This document shows positions 12,001-23,931 of a DNA stretch of 64,000 nucleotides, piece by piece. Position numbers and translations under genes: made by a program. The stretch covers positions 607,173 to 671,172 of the forward strand of contig JAQGDQ010000007.1 in NCBI GenBank assembly GCA_030141605.1. The letters are read 5' to 3'. The DNA is from Tubiluchus corallicola (taxonomy: Eukaryota; Priapulida; Priapulimorpha; Priapulimorphida; Tubiluchidae). The notes beneath the pieces are model-generated. The model was given only the letters and a program-made list of their open reading frames with translations. It had not been told where the DNA came from and made no database searches. How positions within the stretch are numbered: the first letter of the stretch is position 1; each line of letters begins with the position of its first letter.

Positions 12001-15000
12001 TTTCTGCTATTTCTTGCATTGTCTTCTCATTTGTTGATCCTTTTATTGTTACTTTATAAACTTCTGCTTTTGCTATTTGAGGAGTAGGTAGCAATGGTTC
12101 TCTGGGTTTCGCAGGAACAAAAGTCCGTACCTGCCAGTTACGTTTAGCAAACTTATATGGCCGCTGTCTACTATCCTCAGCTGTTTTTGACTCGTCTAGG
12201 TGTTTCCTTTTTTCAAAAGACCCGTCTTTGTCCATCACAGCTGCAATGCTCGGATCCTGTAGTTCATTTTTCCTGTACATTGGGAAGGTTTTTGGCTTCT
12301 CTATGGGAGTTGGTAGCAAGGCTCTTTTGGGAGATGTTTCCTGATTTGCATAACTGGCATCCTTATCAGCAATATGATGCTGAGAAAAACTGTCTGGTGC
12401 AGGCTCTCTTGGTACTTCTCGGTTAGGCTTACGCTCATAAGAAAAACGTCTACCATTAGCACGATGCACAGCTAAACTGCCATCTTTGTTTTCAATGGCT
12501 TGCTGTGACAAGCGTCTGTCTCTGCTATAATCGTTCAGAGCACCAGGAAATTGTGATTTATGGTCGCTATGGCTAAAAGACTGTAGAGAATGTTTATCCC
12601 TTTCATTCTGGTGTGACTCCTGTCTTGTATCGCCCGCATTCCAGTGCACATCTGGGCTGCGTTGATCCCCAATTCTCAATTTGTCTCCACGAGGAATGGC
12701 CTCTCTTCTTGCAAGTCGGGGATCACGAGAGCTTTTTTGGTCAAAGGAATCTGGCCTACTATAACTTTTGTTTAATGGCCTTGGGTCAGAAGAGTCACGG
12801 TGAGAATCCTTGGCATATAATCTTGAATCAGCAGCTTCATGAGGATAATCCTTGTTAGATAATCTTGGATCAGAATGTTCACGAGGCTGGTCTTTGGTCA
12901 GTAATCTTGAATCTGCAGATTCATGCAAGTTATCTTTGCCAGATAACCTTGAATAATCACGAGAATAATCCTTAACAGGTAACTTTGAATTAGAAGATTC
13001 GCGAGAACGTGTTTTGCTAGATGACCTCAAGTCAGAAGAATCGCGGGAGTAGTCTCTGCCAGAAAACCTTGAGCCAGCAGAATCACGAGAGTAATCTTTG
13101 CTGGATGATCCTGAATCTGCACATTTATGAAGGTAATCTTTATTAGACAACTTCGAATCAAGCGATTCTTTTGAAAGACTGCGTCTAACAGATCTCGGAT
13201 CGGAGGAACGACGATGATGCCGTTTATCCAATGATCTGTGATCTGATTGAGGATCTCTGCTTGACGATCTGGAATAGGATGATTCTCGAGGATAATGATC
13301 CCTGTCAGATAATTTACTGGATGATCTCGCAGATGGGGAGCTTCGAGATTTATTCGAATAGCTTCTTTCCCGATTTGAAGACTTATTTCCTTCAGGTAGC
13401 CTAGAATGTAAATCTGAAGTATTTCCTATTACAACTTTGCCATCTTTGTTACCTTGTTCTTCACCTGTTTCACGTTTTGGGCTTTGGGAAGAATCAAATG
13501 AACTTGTGATGCTCTTCGGTTCGGGTGAAGATGGCTCTGGAACTCTGGGTTTACTTGCCGGTTTCACTTTTGCCCAGGCAGGGAGTTGTCGCCCTGTGGA
13601 TTTTGAAGTTGGCTTTTGTTCCGGGGTGGGAGAATGGATGGTTTCGCTTGATGTGTTTGGCAAGGCTGGTTTCAAAGGTGTGACCTTTGAAAGCTTTTGT
13701 CTGGGGTCAACAGGGTGCACCACTGTTGTCTGTTTCACAGCATCACTGGGGAGCTGCTGCTTAGTAGCCTGATCCTTCCTACGGTCTGGAAGACTATGAA
13801 GATGGGTTTTATCTTTTTCCAGAATTTGTAATTTATCTTTCTCTGTAGAGATTTTTCCTTTCTCAGAAATCAATTTTAGCTCTTTTTCATTAGCTGTTTC
13901 AGCAGTTGATTTGTGCTCCTTTTTTTCTTGTTTCTGTTCTGTGTGAGTTACAGAATCACCTTTGTGTGATGCGCTCCTTTCAGGGGTACCCTTAGGCATG
14001 GCATCGTGTTTAGACTCAAGCTGTTTTGGTTCAGATACAGGCTTAATTTTATCACTAGTTTTTGCAACAACACTTTCATTTTTGAACAAAGACACACTAT
14101 CAAACAGAGACTTTCTGTCGTGTTTTGAGTGATGATGTGCTTTCAGTGCATGCTTGTCTGTTTCCCGGGACAATGTTCGTTCTTTCACCAAAACAGGAGG
14201 AGAGGAGCTTCGCCCTTCCTCTATGTCAAGATTGTGAACATCGTGAGTTATAGGGGAGAGTTGAGGAGCAGGACTATCATTAGCATCACGACTCACAAGT
14301 CCAGTAGACGGCGTGGTTACTGGAGAAGTTGGTGCCATAGTAGTTAACCTTTTCTGCCCCTGGCTAAGCATTTTCTGAAAAAACAATAACATAAAACATG
14401 CAATTAAATGATACCATTATACATACTGCTATAAGTACAACAGGTGCCGCTTAATAGATTCACTTTGGGACGAAAGTGTTTTTACTCAATTAGCCGAATG
14501 AATCATTTAGTCGACGAATGTACTATCACTACTATAGAAGTATGAGTCAGCACTCATAAGCTTAGTATGCAGAGCAAAAGCTTTAAATAAAAACAAATTA
14601 GTGTCAAAAATCCTACGTGCACTTAGTTAGGAATATGGGTACATATTTATATAGGTGAGTAAATACGAAACTGAAAAAAATTGTGTAAATCTTTTTATTT
14701 ACTAAAAATAATAAAAATCCGTGAAAGGTCGGTTGCTTCTAGAGATGACACCCTGCCACGAACCGAGGTCAGGAGCCAAGAACTAGTTAGGGGGTCTATA
14801 AACTCTCCCAATGGGGCCTGAGACCTTATTCTGCATTTTAGATATTTTATGAGGTCTTTTTCAAAAGCTAAAACCAAGAAATTCAAACTACAAAGTAGTA
14901 CAAATTCTTGATTTTAGACTCCAAAAAGCCCTAAAAATCTGAAGTTTACAAAAGTGCAAGCAGTTCCTTCTCAGTCACGTTTCTTACACTTTATGAGGTT

Positions 15001-17630
15001 TCTGGGATTGATTTAGCAATCAAATTATTAATCACTTTATGTTGTATGAATAAAACTAAAGCAGAAGAATACTTGCTTTGCAGCATTTGCCGCTGCAACA
15101 AAAATTAGCAAAAAATGCAGAAGGGGTAAAATGATGAAGCCGTGCAACTAATTAAAATAAATTAATAACTTTACTAATTTAATAATAACAGAGACTCAGC
15201 TATTGTTTGGCTTGATCTTTTGTAAAGTTTCAATAGAACATGCAAGTTGTATTTCCGCTTTTTTTCTACTTAAATTTAAATGTGATGTTTGAAATCAGAA
15301 GATTTCACAATTTTTCAAAAATCTGATCGAACTCGAATCTATGGCTGATTTTCAGGATACTCGGGGCCAAATCAGGAGTGGTGACAACCTTAGCTGCTTC
15401 TTCACAAAGAAGTTATTTTATAAAGTTCTCACACTGACAAAAACAATGAAAACCTCTTGTTGCATACTGCAGATATTCACGCAAAAAGCCTAATGCCTGA
15501 TGTACTTAAGCTGTAGTTGGTGATGCCCGTGTTTTCCCTGCGAAAAGATTTAAGTTTGGCTTCCAGAAACAATGAGGTTAAATGCAGCTAACGAGTGGGT
15601 GACAGATTCAAAGCAAAACAGCTATACTAGCATTTTAGCACGTGATAAACGTATCTGCTTACAAACAAAACAGTACTTAATATGATTGTTTATGGTGTAC
15701 ATTATGGTATACAAAAGTGAAAAACGTATTATGACATAAACATGGTAACTGTTCCTTGGTCACAGACATAATATAATTTTGTCTAGCTTTAAGATCATAA
15801 AGCAAAAATATTGAAACAATTATGTAGAATTATTTGAGTCAATAGTCAACTTTTTCACACACACTTGAATAGGAATGGCCTGTACCACGTGTTTTTTACT
15901 CAATTATTTGACTGATTCTATTAAAAGTGAGTCCAATAAACTACGTCTACCGTATTATGTACTGCAGTCGTCAAGCATGATGCGATTTCGCACCAAATCT
16001 GAATAATACAAGATCTAATGTTGAATTAGCTAAGTGTAAACCTCGAAGATACCAACTAGCACAACATACCTTTTAACCAACTCTGCACATCAACATGTGA
16101 TGAATTAACAGCTGCAAGCAATAATAATACATAAGTGATAAGAAGTAAATACCTACTTTGTTAACCAAGTTTGTACATAAATATTAATTGCTATAATATT
16201 GAGTGCGACTACCTGCAAGGCTGATAATGGATCAGCCGCAATAGCAGCAATGTCAATCGCGGCAGACGTTGATTCGCTAGTCTCTGCACCTGTGAAGTTT
16301 TGAATGGTTGGTGCTTTCTGTGCTAATGGTGTTTGTTGAGAAACATGTGATGCCAAACTGCCACTTCCAGAAGTTACTGGCGGACCTACAAAGATAAGGA
16401 TTATAATACAATAACATAAACGTGGATTAAATAAGGTGCGCACAAACTCTTAATACACAATTCAAGTAGTGCGAACAAACTCTTAATACACAATTCAAGT
16501 AGTGCGAACAAACTCTTAATACACAATTCAAGTAGTGCGAACAAACTCTTAATACACAATTCAAGTAGTGCGAACAAACTCTTAATACACAATTCAAGTA
16601 GTGCGAACAAACTCTTAATACACAATTCAAGTAGTGCGAACAAACTCTTAATACACAATTCAAGTAGTGCGAACAAACTCTTAATACACAATTCAAGTAG
16701 TGCGAACAAACTCTTAATACACAATTCAAGTAGTGCGAACAAACTCTTAATACACAATTCAATTCACTACATAGTAGTTACCTTTGTGTTCTTCAGCATG
16801 CTGTATAGCATCTAATGACTGTGGCAACACCTTGTTGCTTGGCAATGTTCGTAAATCTACATCTCCATGAGGATTGCACACCAATGAATCTTGCTGCTGC
16901 TGTTGCGTTACGGCAGACGGAAACCCACCTGCTGCTGCCATCTGGTATTGAGATTGGGTACCGCCCTCGTTTAGTGACGGATAGTAATAAGTATCACCTG
17001 TGAGCAAGTGCTGCTGTGTTCCATGCTTCGGAAGAAGCTGTTGTTGCGTGGCTTGTTGCTGCTGCTGATAATACTGATACTGAAGCTAAAAAAATCAATA
17101 AGTCATGAAACAAAGTTGAAAACATTAACTTAAACGGATGTCTAAAAATCTGAATTTTCCAAAATCCAAGCACATGATTTTCTGTTAAAACTATGGCTAC
17201 AAGACAAATAAGACAAGCAAATAAGTTGACTTCAGCAAATAAACAACAAGAACGAAAAGAACAAACAACAAAGAAAGACATTTACAATGTAACTACTATA
17301 GTAGATTTCATTCACTTGTTTGGTGAGGGTTTCTAAAACTTATTCTATAACAGGTTTATCATTTATTAATTCAGCTAACTGAAACAGAAACATTTTAGCC
17401 CAATAGTTCCAAAGATAAAACTGCAGTTCAAAATAAAAATTTGAGAAAGTTTTTTTTGCAAAAGTAAGTGCTTAGAGAAGCTTGCAAAATACAAACGAGT
17501 ATATGAACATTTTTGTATTAAAAATACTACATTTAGACTATGTTACATTTACATTATAAGTGACTCTTACCGAAGTGGCCTTATTTGCTACACTGTACAA
17601 TTGCTGTGCTTGAGCTCTATCACCTGACAT
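9044..17630 (-). CDS. TCF20-like: TCF20/RAI1-family ePHD chromatin protein, 7 coding exons, 1417 aa
   Basis: Coding exons, in transcription order: 17630-17571, 17085-16782, 16385-16213, 14374-10841, 10260-10167, 9651-9602, 9082-9044 (TGA). Splice phases agree throughout and the total is 4254 nt. Residues about 20-75 are Gln-rich. A long Ser/Lys/Asp-rich disordered stretch follows, with nine 14-residue repeats (about 592-715), a 25-residue duplication (about 1037-1087) and an AT-hook-like GRGRP near 1116. From about 1274 to 1405 comes an extended PHD finger: FCALCG, VWIHQSCAVW, GIYLVGNRVHGLREAV, ACSVCKQTGATIGC, TYHYDCA, CRKHR. This order and the C-terminal position match TCF20 and RAI1, nuclear proteins whose ePHD binds nucleosomes; nuclear chromatin function is inferred from that family. 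The exon 4 to 5 intron uses a GC donor. The ATG lies only 8 nt after a 3' splice site, so upstream coding exons cannot be excluded. JADE- or PHF-type ePHD proteins are alternatives, but GLREAV after GIYLVGN favours TCF20/RAI1. Confidence 0.85.
11655..11800 (-). repeat. 75-bp tandem duplication inside exon 4 of the TCF20-like gene
   Basis: Two nearly identical 75-nt copies in frame encode a duplicated acidic segment (VNIDETINSVAA then VDDEK, 25 residues per copy). The few differences are mostly conservative (for example Val to Ile). The spacing from TTGATTGTTT at 11691 to the same string at 11766 gives the period. A recent in-frame duplication in a disordered region. Confidence 0.85.
12767..13138 (-). 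repeat. Nine coding 14-residue (42-bp) repeats in the TCF20-like gene
   Basis: Translation shows consecutive 14-residue units on the pattern D-Y-x-R-(E/D)-S-(A/S)-D-(S/P)-R-(L/S)-x-x-K, for example DNLHESADSRLLTK, DQPREHSDPRLSNK, DYPHEAADSRLYAK and DSHRDSSDPRPLNK. Eight units of 14 plus one of 12 residues fill exactly 124 codons. More degenerate Ser/Arg-rich sequence lies on the N-terminal side. The units are polar and probably disordered. Confidence 0.85.
14375..16212 (-). other. Intron 3 of the TCF20-like gene
   Basis: Bounded by CAG|gtagtc at 16213/16212 and a polypyrimidine-CAG acceptor ending at 14375, phase 0 on both sides. No further exon or clear mobile element recognised inside. Short frames here (for example 14695-14886 on the minus strand) have no family resemblance. 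Confidence 0.7.
16437..16766. repeat. 33-bp minisatellite, ten nearly identical copies, in intron 2 of the TCF20-like gene
   Basis: Ten head-to-tail copies of a 33-bp unit containing GTGCGAACAAACTCTTAATA, with essentially no divergence between copies except at the two ends. The array starts about 16 bp inside the intron from the exon 2 donor (16781) and ends about 50 bp from the acceptor of exon 3. Because 33 is a multiple of three, long repetitive open frames run through it; these are not genes. There are no spacers, so it is not a CRISPR array. Confidence 0.95.
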
Positions 17631-17638
17631 TACGACAA

Positions 17639-18469
17639 CTGAAAATAACCATAGTTACGATTGTAGTTTATTGAGATAACTATTTAAAGACATTTTATTT
17701 ATTAATTATCACCCCATAATAACTGCTTGTATCTGTATCACACCAAAAATTTAATTTACCACAAGATTTTTTTTTAAAATACGTTAGTAATAGTTAGTTT
17801 CAAGTCTTTGCTCACCAATCAACAAAATAAAGCAGACAAAAAAGCGCTGGTACTATTTTTCTGCAAAAATTCACTGATAAGTGTTGATTTTGTCCAATGG
17901 GAACTGCAAGTGATGATTATGCATTCATACAAACAATACTGATGGTGTATTATAAATTAATCATGTTCAATTTGTAAGTTATAATAATTCATTAATATTA
18001 CGTATACGTTCAGGTATCATTTGCAAAAATTGGAATAATCCCCAAAATATTCTAATAACATGACATGACATTTCAGAACAACTCACAACAACAATCATCT
18101 ACGATAAGACTAAATTTTATTTAAAACCCTTATTTTACCATTTAGGATTCGCTTAAACAAATTTCGTACATTGCCTCCTTAATCAAACATTTAAGAAGGC
18201 ATGTTACTAAAAATTCAACATGTGACCTTTAAACAGTAAAAGTGAGAGCTTTAAATGTTTAGTCTGATGATGGATGGCTGGGATCATGGGAAATGCTTGT
18301 TTGTTCTGGGCTGTCACGTAATATTAATATAATTTTATGCACATTTTGGAATGGTTCTGATTTGAAAACCGTATGCGAACATAATTAAACGTTAGTTTTT
18401 GAACCATGCACACTGCTATGTATCAGCTTCGGGAGTGCACTGAATCACAGACAGATGGACTTGTTTGCC
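17639..18469. other. Upstream flank or 5' UTR intron of the TCF20-like gene
   Basis: Begins at the 3' splice site (TTTTCAG at about 17645-17639) that precedes the start codon, so the promoter and any non-coding first exon must lie further upstream. No core promoter element or coding exon could be fixed. Confidence 0.4.
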
Positions 18470-20280
18470 ACCAATAATTATTTTCTCATTGGTTTCTCAA
18501 TTTCTCGCAAGTCAGGCAAGCCCTCGTATGTCGAGCCTAGTGCATACAGACCCATTTGTATTTCCAGTCATATTGGCAAACTGATAGAAAGAATACACGA
18601 ATGCCGTCTAAGAGAATTTTTCGAATCACAGCATTTATTAGATAGTGCCCAAGAAGGATTTAGAAAGAATAAAAGTGCTAGCAGATATTTATATAGACAT
18701 CGGTTAGAAGCTAAGCGTGTTATTATTGTAAATTGGTAAATGGTCTTCTTCTATCCGTGGATTTAGAGAAAACTTTTGGTTAGATTGCTAAAAATGTGAA
18801 GCACAGGTGTATGTGATAAACTGTTTATATTATGGCCGACTGTAACTAGTATCTTCATGTACAACAGTGAAATGTGGGGTTTAACTGCAATGTAGGAAGC
18901 AGAAATAAATGTATTTCACATAGGCCTACTCAAAATATCTTAAAACTAAAATGACCATATATCAATTTAAACGAGCCAAAGAAAACTGGAGCTTAAGAAA
19001 ACTAAAATCAGAATCAGAAGACTAAGACGAGTAGGGCATTGAATGAGATTGCCAGAAGCAACACCAGTAAGATTAGCATTGAACAAGGCACTGAAACGTA
19101 CCAAACAACCTCCAAGCAAACCAAAAACAACATGGATATCAAAAATTAATAATGATTTACAACAGCTGGAAACAAAACCTAACAATAGCATCAAAGGAAT
19201 TGAAAACTTTAGCTGCAGACAGGAAACAGCAGAGTGCTCTAATAAAGGATAGAGACTCAATGTCTACAATAGATGTTTAGAGCAACAGAAGAAGAAGAAC
19301 AAAAAATTGCAATTTGATTGTAACAAGATAACTAAATGGTGCAGAAAGTGGCATTTAGTAATTAATACAACTAAGACAGAAGTTGTGCCTCTAAATATTG
19401 AGGCTGGCACATTTCAAGCTATTTGGATTTGAGGTAAACAGTTCAAAGAGTCACGTTTGATTCTAAGCTAAGCTTTAAACATCATCGCAACACCATACAT
19501 GGTCGATGCTTAAACACCAGGATGCGAATAAAAAAACTATGTTCCAACAAATGGGGTTTAAATATGAAGTCTTGTATGAATCTAGTCAATTCATTAATAT
19601 TTCCAATACACGCCTATGGAGTATCAGCGTGGGAAAATACTGAATCTGTACATAGAGACTTAACTTGCATTACGATATGTTAGTGTCAGCCTCCGGCAGA
19701 TACTATCATCCTGGTATGAATGTTTCGGAAATTATATACAACTCGGCACCAATGGATATACAATGTAAATTTTGCAATCCATGATGAAGTTGCTACGTTG
19801 TGATGATAATGATCAATTAAAAGTCAGTGATCATCAATGACATTTCTTCATACACGACAGTTCATTGCCTTCAGAAATAATTCTCGTGATCACTTGATAG
19901 ACATCTCGGTTTTGAACCAACAGGGCTTTGTTAATGCTAAAGTGGAAAACGTTTATTATGCACTTATGGCAAAGGATAAGGTCATGGTAAAAGAATAATT
20001 GTCTGAAATACGCTCTCCCTGTTTATCATGCAAAATTGTGAAAGACAACCAGAAGCCTTAATAATAATAGATGGTATTCCAGCTGAAAGAATAAATTTGA
20101 CCTTGGATTTAGACGAAATTTATAAAGTTAGCTATTTGCAACTGCTCTGAAAGTGAAGAGGATATGGAACAAGTTGTATTTGTTTACAGATTGCATGATC
20201 ATTTGTTTCCAAATTTGTTTACTGTATGCTGCAATAAGGCGGAAAGCGAAATAGTTACCCGTATGAGTAGAATTTTTAAA
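18470..20280 (+). mobile_element. Decayed non-LTR retrotransposon (LINE) reverse-transcriptase fragments
   Basis: Conceptual translation shows scattered RT-like blocks with frameshifts and stops between them. At about 18500-18715 are SAYRPICISSHIGKLIERI and LLDSAQEGFRK, the fingers/palm start of non-LTR RTs. Near 18750 is VDLEKTFG (an eroded DLEKAFD). A tail-like RRVGHWMRLPEATP block lies at about 19010-19250 and a KWCRKWHLVINTTKTE thumb block at about 19310-19400. Near 19450-19700 is a HHRNTIHGRCLNTRMRIKK to IFPIHAYGVSAW segment. The order suggests at least two fragments, one inserted into or joined with the other. Non-functional. CR1/Jockey-like is a guess. Confidence 0.7.
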
Positions 20281-21085
20281 AGTAATTACTAAATTAGACG
20301 GCCACATATCATTTGCAGATCATAATTTTGTTGGAATTTGATTTTTTGTAGTAATTAAATTTTATCTTGTAATGCTGCCTGCAAATAGGACTGTACACCA
20401 TATCATTGGTCTCTGGCTTCTCAAATCATTTCAGCAATGACCTGACGAAATCGTAAAAAAAGGCCTAAAACTTTATAATTACTTGTCTCAAAATACGCTT
20501 GAAACCTCACTATACTCTTAGGCTTAGAATATAAAAAAGTACTAATTTTTGAATCTAAATTACTACTACTAAAAGTAAAAGTACTATAATGTAAATTAAA
20601 CAAACCGATTTACATAGCCGAAAAGAACCTTAAGATTTCACAAGTATGTCGAAATAATATATGCAGTATGAATTTAATGAATGCCTTCCGGAAAAATGTT
20701 AAGACTGAGGGTAACAATTGTATTTTGATTATAAATTCATGGGTGAATTAACGCAAATTCGTCGCCATTTTTACACGTTTTTCATCTTCTATTATTCGAC
20801 AGCGAGGATAACGAGCAAAGAGCAATGTGTTTTTTTGTTCACCCAGCACGACTCTTGGTACACAACAACGACAACGACAACGACAACAACTCAATCAATA
20901 AGTTTCCAAAAGGATTTTCAACTAACATTATTATCGATGGACTACCGTCTACTATTTCTAAAAGTGCATCGGTTTTTGCCTTAATATTTCTGCAATTTGC
21001 ATAAAATTTTTACGCTTATTTACCTTCCATCGTTCACCTTTGGTGATCAGGGCGAAGCTAATATCTTTTTGCCCATGGTTGCAAT
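20281..21085. other. Intergenic, no gene seen
   Basis: AT-rich, with a short (ACAACG)n tract near 20861-20887. No coding signal recognised. It may contain the unrecognised 3' end of the LINE remnant upstream. Confidence 0.4.
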
Positions 21086-21455
21086 TAGGGGTGAGCATCG
21101 AACTTTCAAATGGAATTCGAACGTTTGAATTCGACTCGAAAGAGTTTTTTAGATCGAGTTCGATTCGAACTTAAAACTATAGATTTGAATAATTCAGCAC
21201 TTCAATCTTTTATGTTCTTCACTTTTAAAAGGATTGGAATGTCATGCAATTAGCGTAATTTAGCTTTGATTTCTGTGCACTATTTTAAACAAGTTATTAG
21301 GGATTTTACTCTAAAAAAATCTAGTAACATGCATAATCTTTGTAAGACTAAGTTTTACTGGTGGTTGGAAAAATCTTTCAATCTCAATTTGAATTCAAAA
21401 TACTGAAGTTCGGTTCGATTCGAATTTGTATTCAGGTAGAGAATGCTCACCCCTA
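21086..21455. mobile_element. Non-autonomous hAT-type element, 370 bp, 8-bp target duplication
   Basis: Terminal inverted repeats TAGGGGTGAGCAT and ATGCTCACCCCTA are flanked on both sides by the same 8 bp, GTTGCAAT (21078-21085 and 21456-21463). Subterminal sequence is rich in TTCGAATTCGA-type palindromic motifs. The 8-bp duplication and the GGGGTG-type ends are typical of hAT transposons. No transposase coding is present, so it must have been moved in trans. Confidence 0.85.
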
Positions 21456-21573
21456 GTTGCAATACTTAATTGTATGCATAATGTTGCGGATTCGGGTAAA
21501 CACTGTAACTGTTAATATTATGCCATTGTGGTATATTGCCAGGTGGAAGTTTTTAATTCTCTGCCTATAGGGT

Positions 21574-22440
21574 CTATACACGCTGAAATGGGTTGTGATA
21601 CATTTCAGGATGGTTTATACAATACTGATCCAGTTGTGACAAAGTGTGAAGCATCAGTGGCACATCTTTGATCTTGATATGAAGCATCAGGATCAAATCG
21701 CCTCTCTTCCCTCGAAATCTCAATGAGGGGAGTTTCAAATTCCTCATCCGTTCTGAATGTTTCAGATGACTCATGGCAGGAACTAATTTTGTAGCTCTAC
21801 ATTGGACAGATTCCACTTTCCTTATTGCATTCAGTCTAGATGGATTCCATATGATATCTCAGTAGTCAAGAATAGGACGGACAAATGTTTTGTATAGAAT
21901 TAGAAACATTGGGATAACTAGGAAAGTGAAAGTTCTTATAATTAACCAAAACCTCTTTCTTGCTTTCTTCGTGACTTCATCCGTATGTTGATTAATGAAA
22001 GCTGGATTATCCACATATACCACAAGATCTTTTTGACACACAATTTGCGTTATAACTCTCTGTCTGACTGACCTATCAGTCATGAAAAAATTAAATTCGT
22101 CATGGTTGTTTGCTAGCTGTAGAGTTTTGCAATATCTGTGTTAAATGGCATTTGCCATTCTCTGGACCATGCATCCATCGCTAATTATCATACCGCAGTG
22201 TCATATGATAATAAACTGACTATATACTTTTGTATATCTTTGTGTCAACGCCAAACATTTTGACTGTTGCTATTAATTTGTCTGATAGGTCATTAGTGTA
22301 TATAAAAAATATTTGTTTTTGATCTTCTTTGTTTGTTTCTGCATTCACTTCTGCATACTGTGCACGCGAAGGGCATGTACACAACTTAGTCAATGTCATC
22401 CATGGGAAACAGATCTTTAAAGGCCAGTCTGGCATTTTGG
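21574..22440 (-). mobile_element. Decayed LINE reverse-transcriptase fragment, minus strand
   Basis: Read on the minus strand from 22440 down: FFIYTNDLSDKLIATVKMF followed by GVDTKIY, the position of the RT catalytic F/YADD box, here eroded to FGVD. Then TFVRPILDY, DIIWNPSRLNAIRKVESVQ, RATKLVPAMSHLKHSERM and LKLPSLRFRGKRGDLI, the standard C-terminal RT signature of CR1-like elements. Interrupted by stops and frame changes. Opposite in orientation to, and a different copy from, the remnant at 18470-20280. Confidence 0.8.
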
Positions 22441-22472
22441 ATACCCATATTTCTGCTTGTAAAGTGCTAAAA

Positions 22473-22563
22473 TTGTATTACGCATGCGCATATGCATGAT
22501 CATTAATAACAACCACAATTGAATTAGCATGCACATATGCATGCTCATTAATAACAATCACAA
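22473..22563. repeat. Two-copy 45-bp tandem duplication
   Basis: A 45-bp unit containing TATGCATG then TCATTAATAACAA occurs twice head to tail with a few substitutions. It includes alternating purine-pyrimidine GCATGCGCATATGCATG. Confidence 0.7.
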
Positions 22564-23931
22564 TGTTGGCCTATCATAGGCATCGTGTTAGGTGAGAATT
22601 GTAGGTTATATGTAAAACTGATTTTTTTGAGAAAATAATACTTTATCACTTATTCTCAGCTTGAATCGAGAAAATTAATTAAAACATGTATCTGTACACA
22701 TATAATATTGTTTACACATTCCATGACGTGTACAGTACATGGCATACTGGTCAACAGGTGTATTCTTTGGGGCCCCACTTGCCAGTCAAATTTAAACCAG
22801 CTTCGTGCGCTGAGACGAAAATTTTTGCCTAATCTTTATGGTCTTTCTAAACCACACACTCCAAATCAAACTTCTCTCCAATTTCTAAATCATACTTTAA
22901 TGATTGTGAGAAATTAACAATTGATGATTTCGTTAGGTACAGTATTGCTGTATTCATGTACAAAACCCATTTTAATTTGTTTTCATTTTTTTAAAAATCA
23001 CAATAGTATATATCAAACACATTAACACAAGGTTTAATGAATATTATGTTAACCATTGCAGAGCTAAGATTGCTAAACATTTATTTCTTTTATAGGAGCC
23101 TGTGTTTGGAATTCTATTTCTTCTAATAGTAAAACACTATCACGGCAACGTAGAATTAAGAAGATGATGAAAACACATTATGTGTCTTGACCTATTCTAC
23201 CCATATTGTACGTACCATGTTGGATGCTACTCACAGTCTGTCCTTGTTCATAACAGATTTATGATTGATGATAGCCATTTCATTACATTTTCAGAAGTAT
23301 CAACTCATCATTTCTTTGCATTTTCTTACAACTTTTAACTTAATCTTACTTCTCTTCTATTCACTTTACATCACACAAATATACTTAAAGCATTATTTTA
23401 CTTGTCACATCATACCTTTCGTTGCTCATCTCTTTAATTCTGCCCCTAACACTGAACAGTACACCATGTATTGCAGTAGGCATTTTAAGGTCTTAGCTTT
23501 TAGCTCTGCTGCAAGCAGTTGCGTATTAATTGTTTACATACTAATTGCTCCCCTGAAGTAATACTTGTCAGTAATTTCTTCATTTTGTTTACTGTTGGCT
23601 ATATTAGTGATTCCCTACATTACGATATTGGACCATAACAGTCTAGCATAGCACTCTCGCTAGTCTGCTACATAACAATAACTGATGATGACGATGAGTC
23701 AACGACAACCATAACAGCAATAAAGAAGGCAACAATAGTGACACCGCTATGGCGATGACGTCGATAACAGTAAAGCTATAACATAACATTAATTTGCCTA
23801 CATTAAATTTGAATTCAAAACTTTGAATGTAACGAATTAGTGAAATTTAATAGTGAAAACCCGTCGTAAGGAATGATATGTTTAGCGCAAACTGCAAAGA
23901 CATGGTGAAGAAAGGCGTGTGCTATTGCTAA
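22564..23931. other. Intergenic, no gene seen
   Basis: Several open frames of 60 to 100 codons have no recognisable domain. Around 23690-23780 the sequence is enriched in GAT/ACA trinucleotide-like steps. No splice-bounded exon recognised. Confidence 0.4.

Noticed and set aside
11170-12858. Several plus-strand frames of 80 to 125 codons
   Set aside because: They lie opposite the long exon 4 of the TCF20-like gene and have no family resemblance.
16401-16762. Repetitive open frames and a CRISPR-like look at the 33-bp array
   Set aside because: The units are contiguous with no spacers, lie inside an intron of an animal gene, and the open frames exist only because 33 is a multiple of three.
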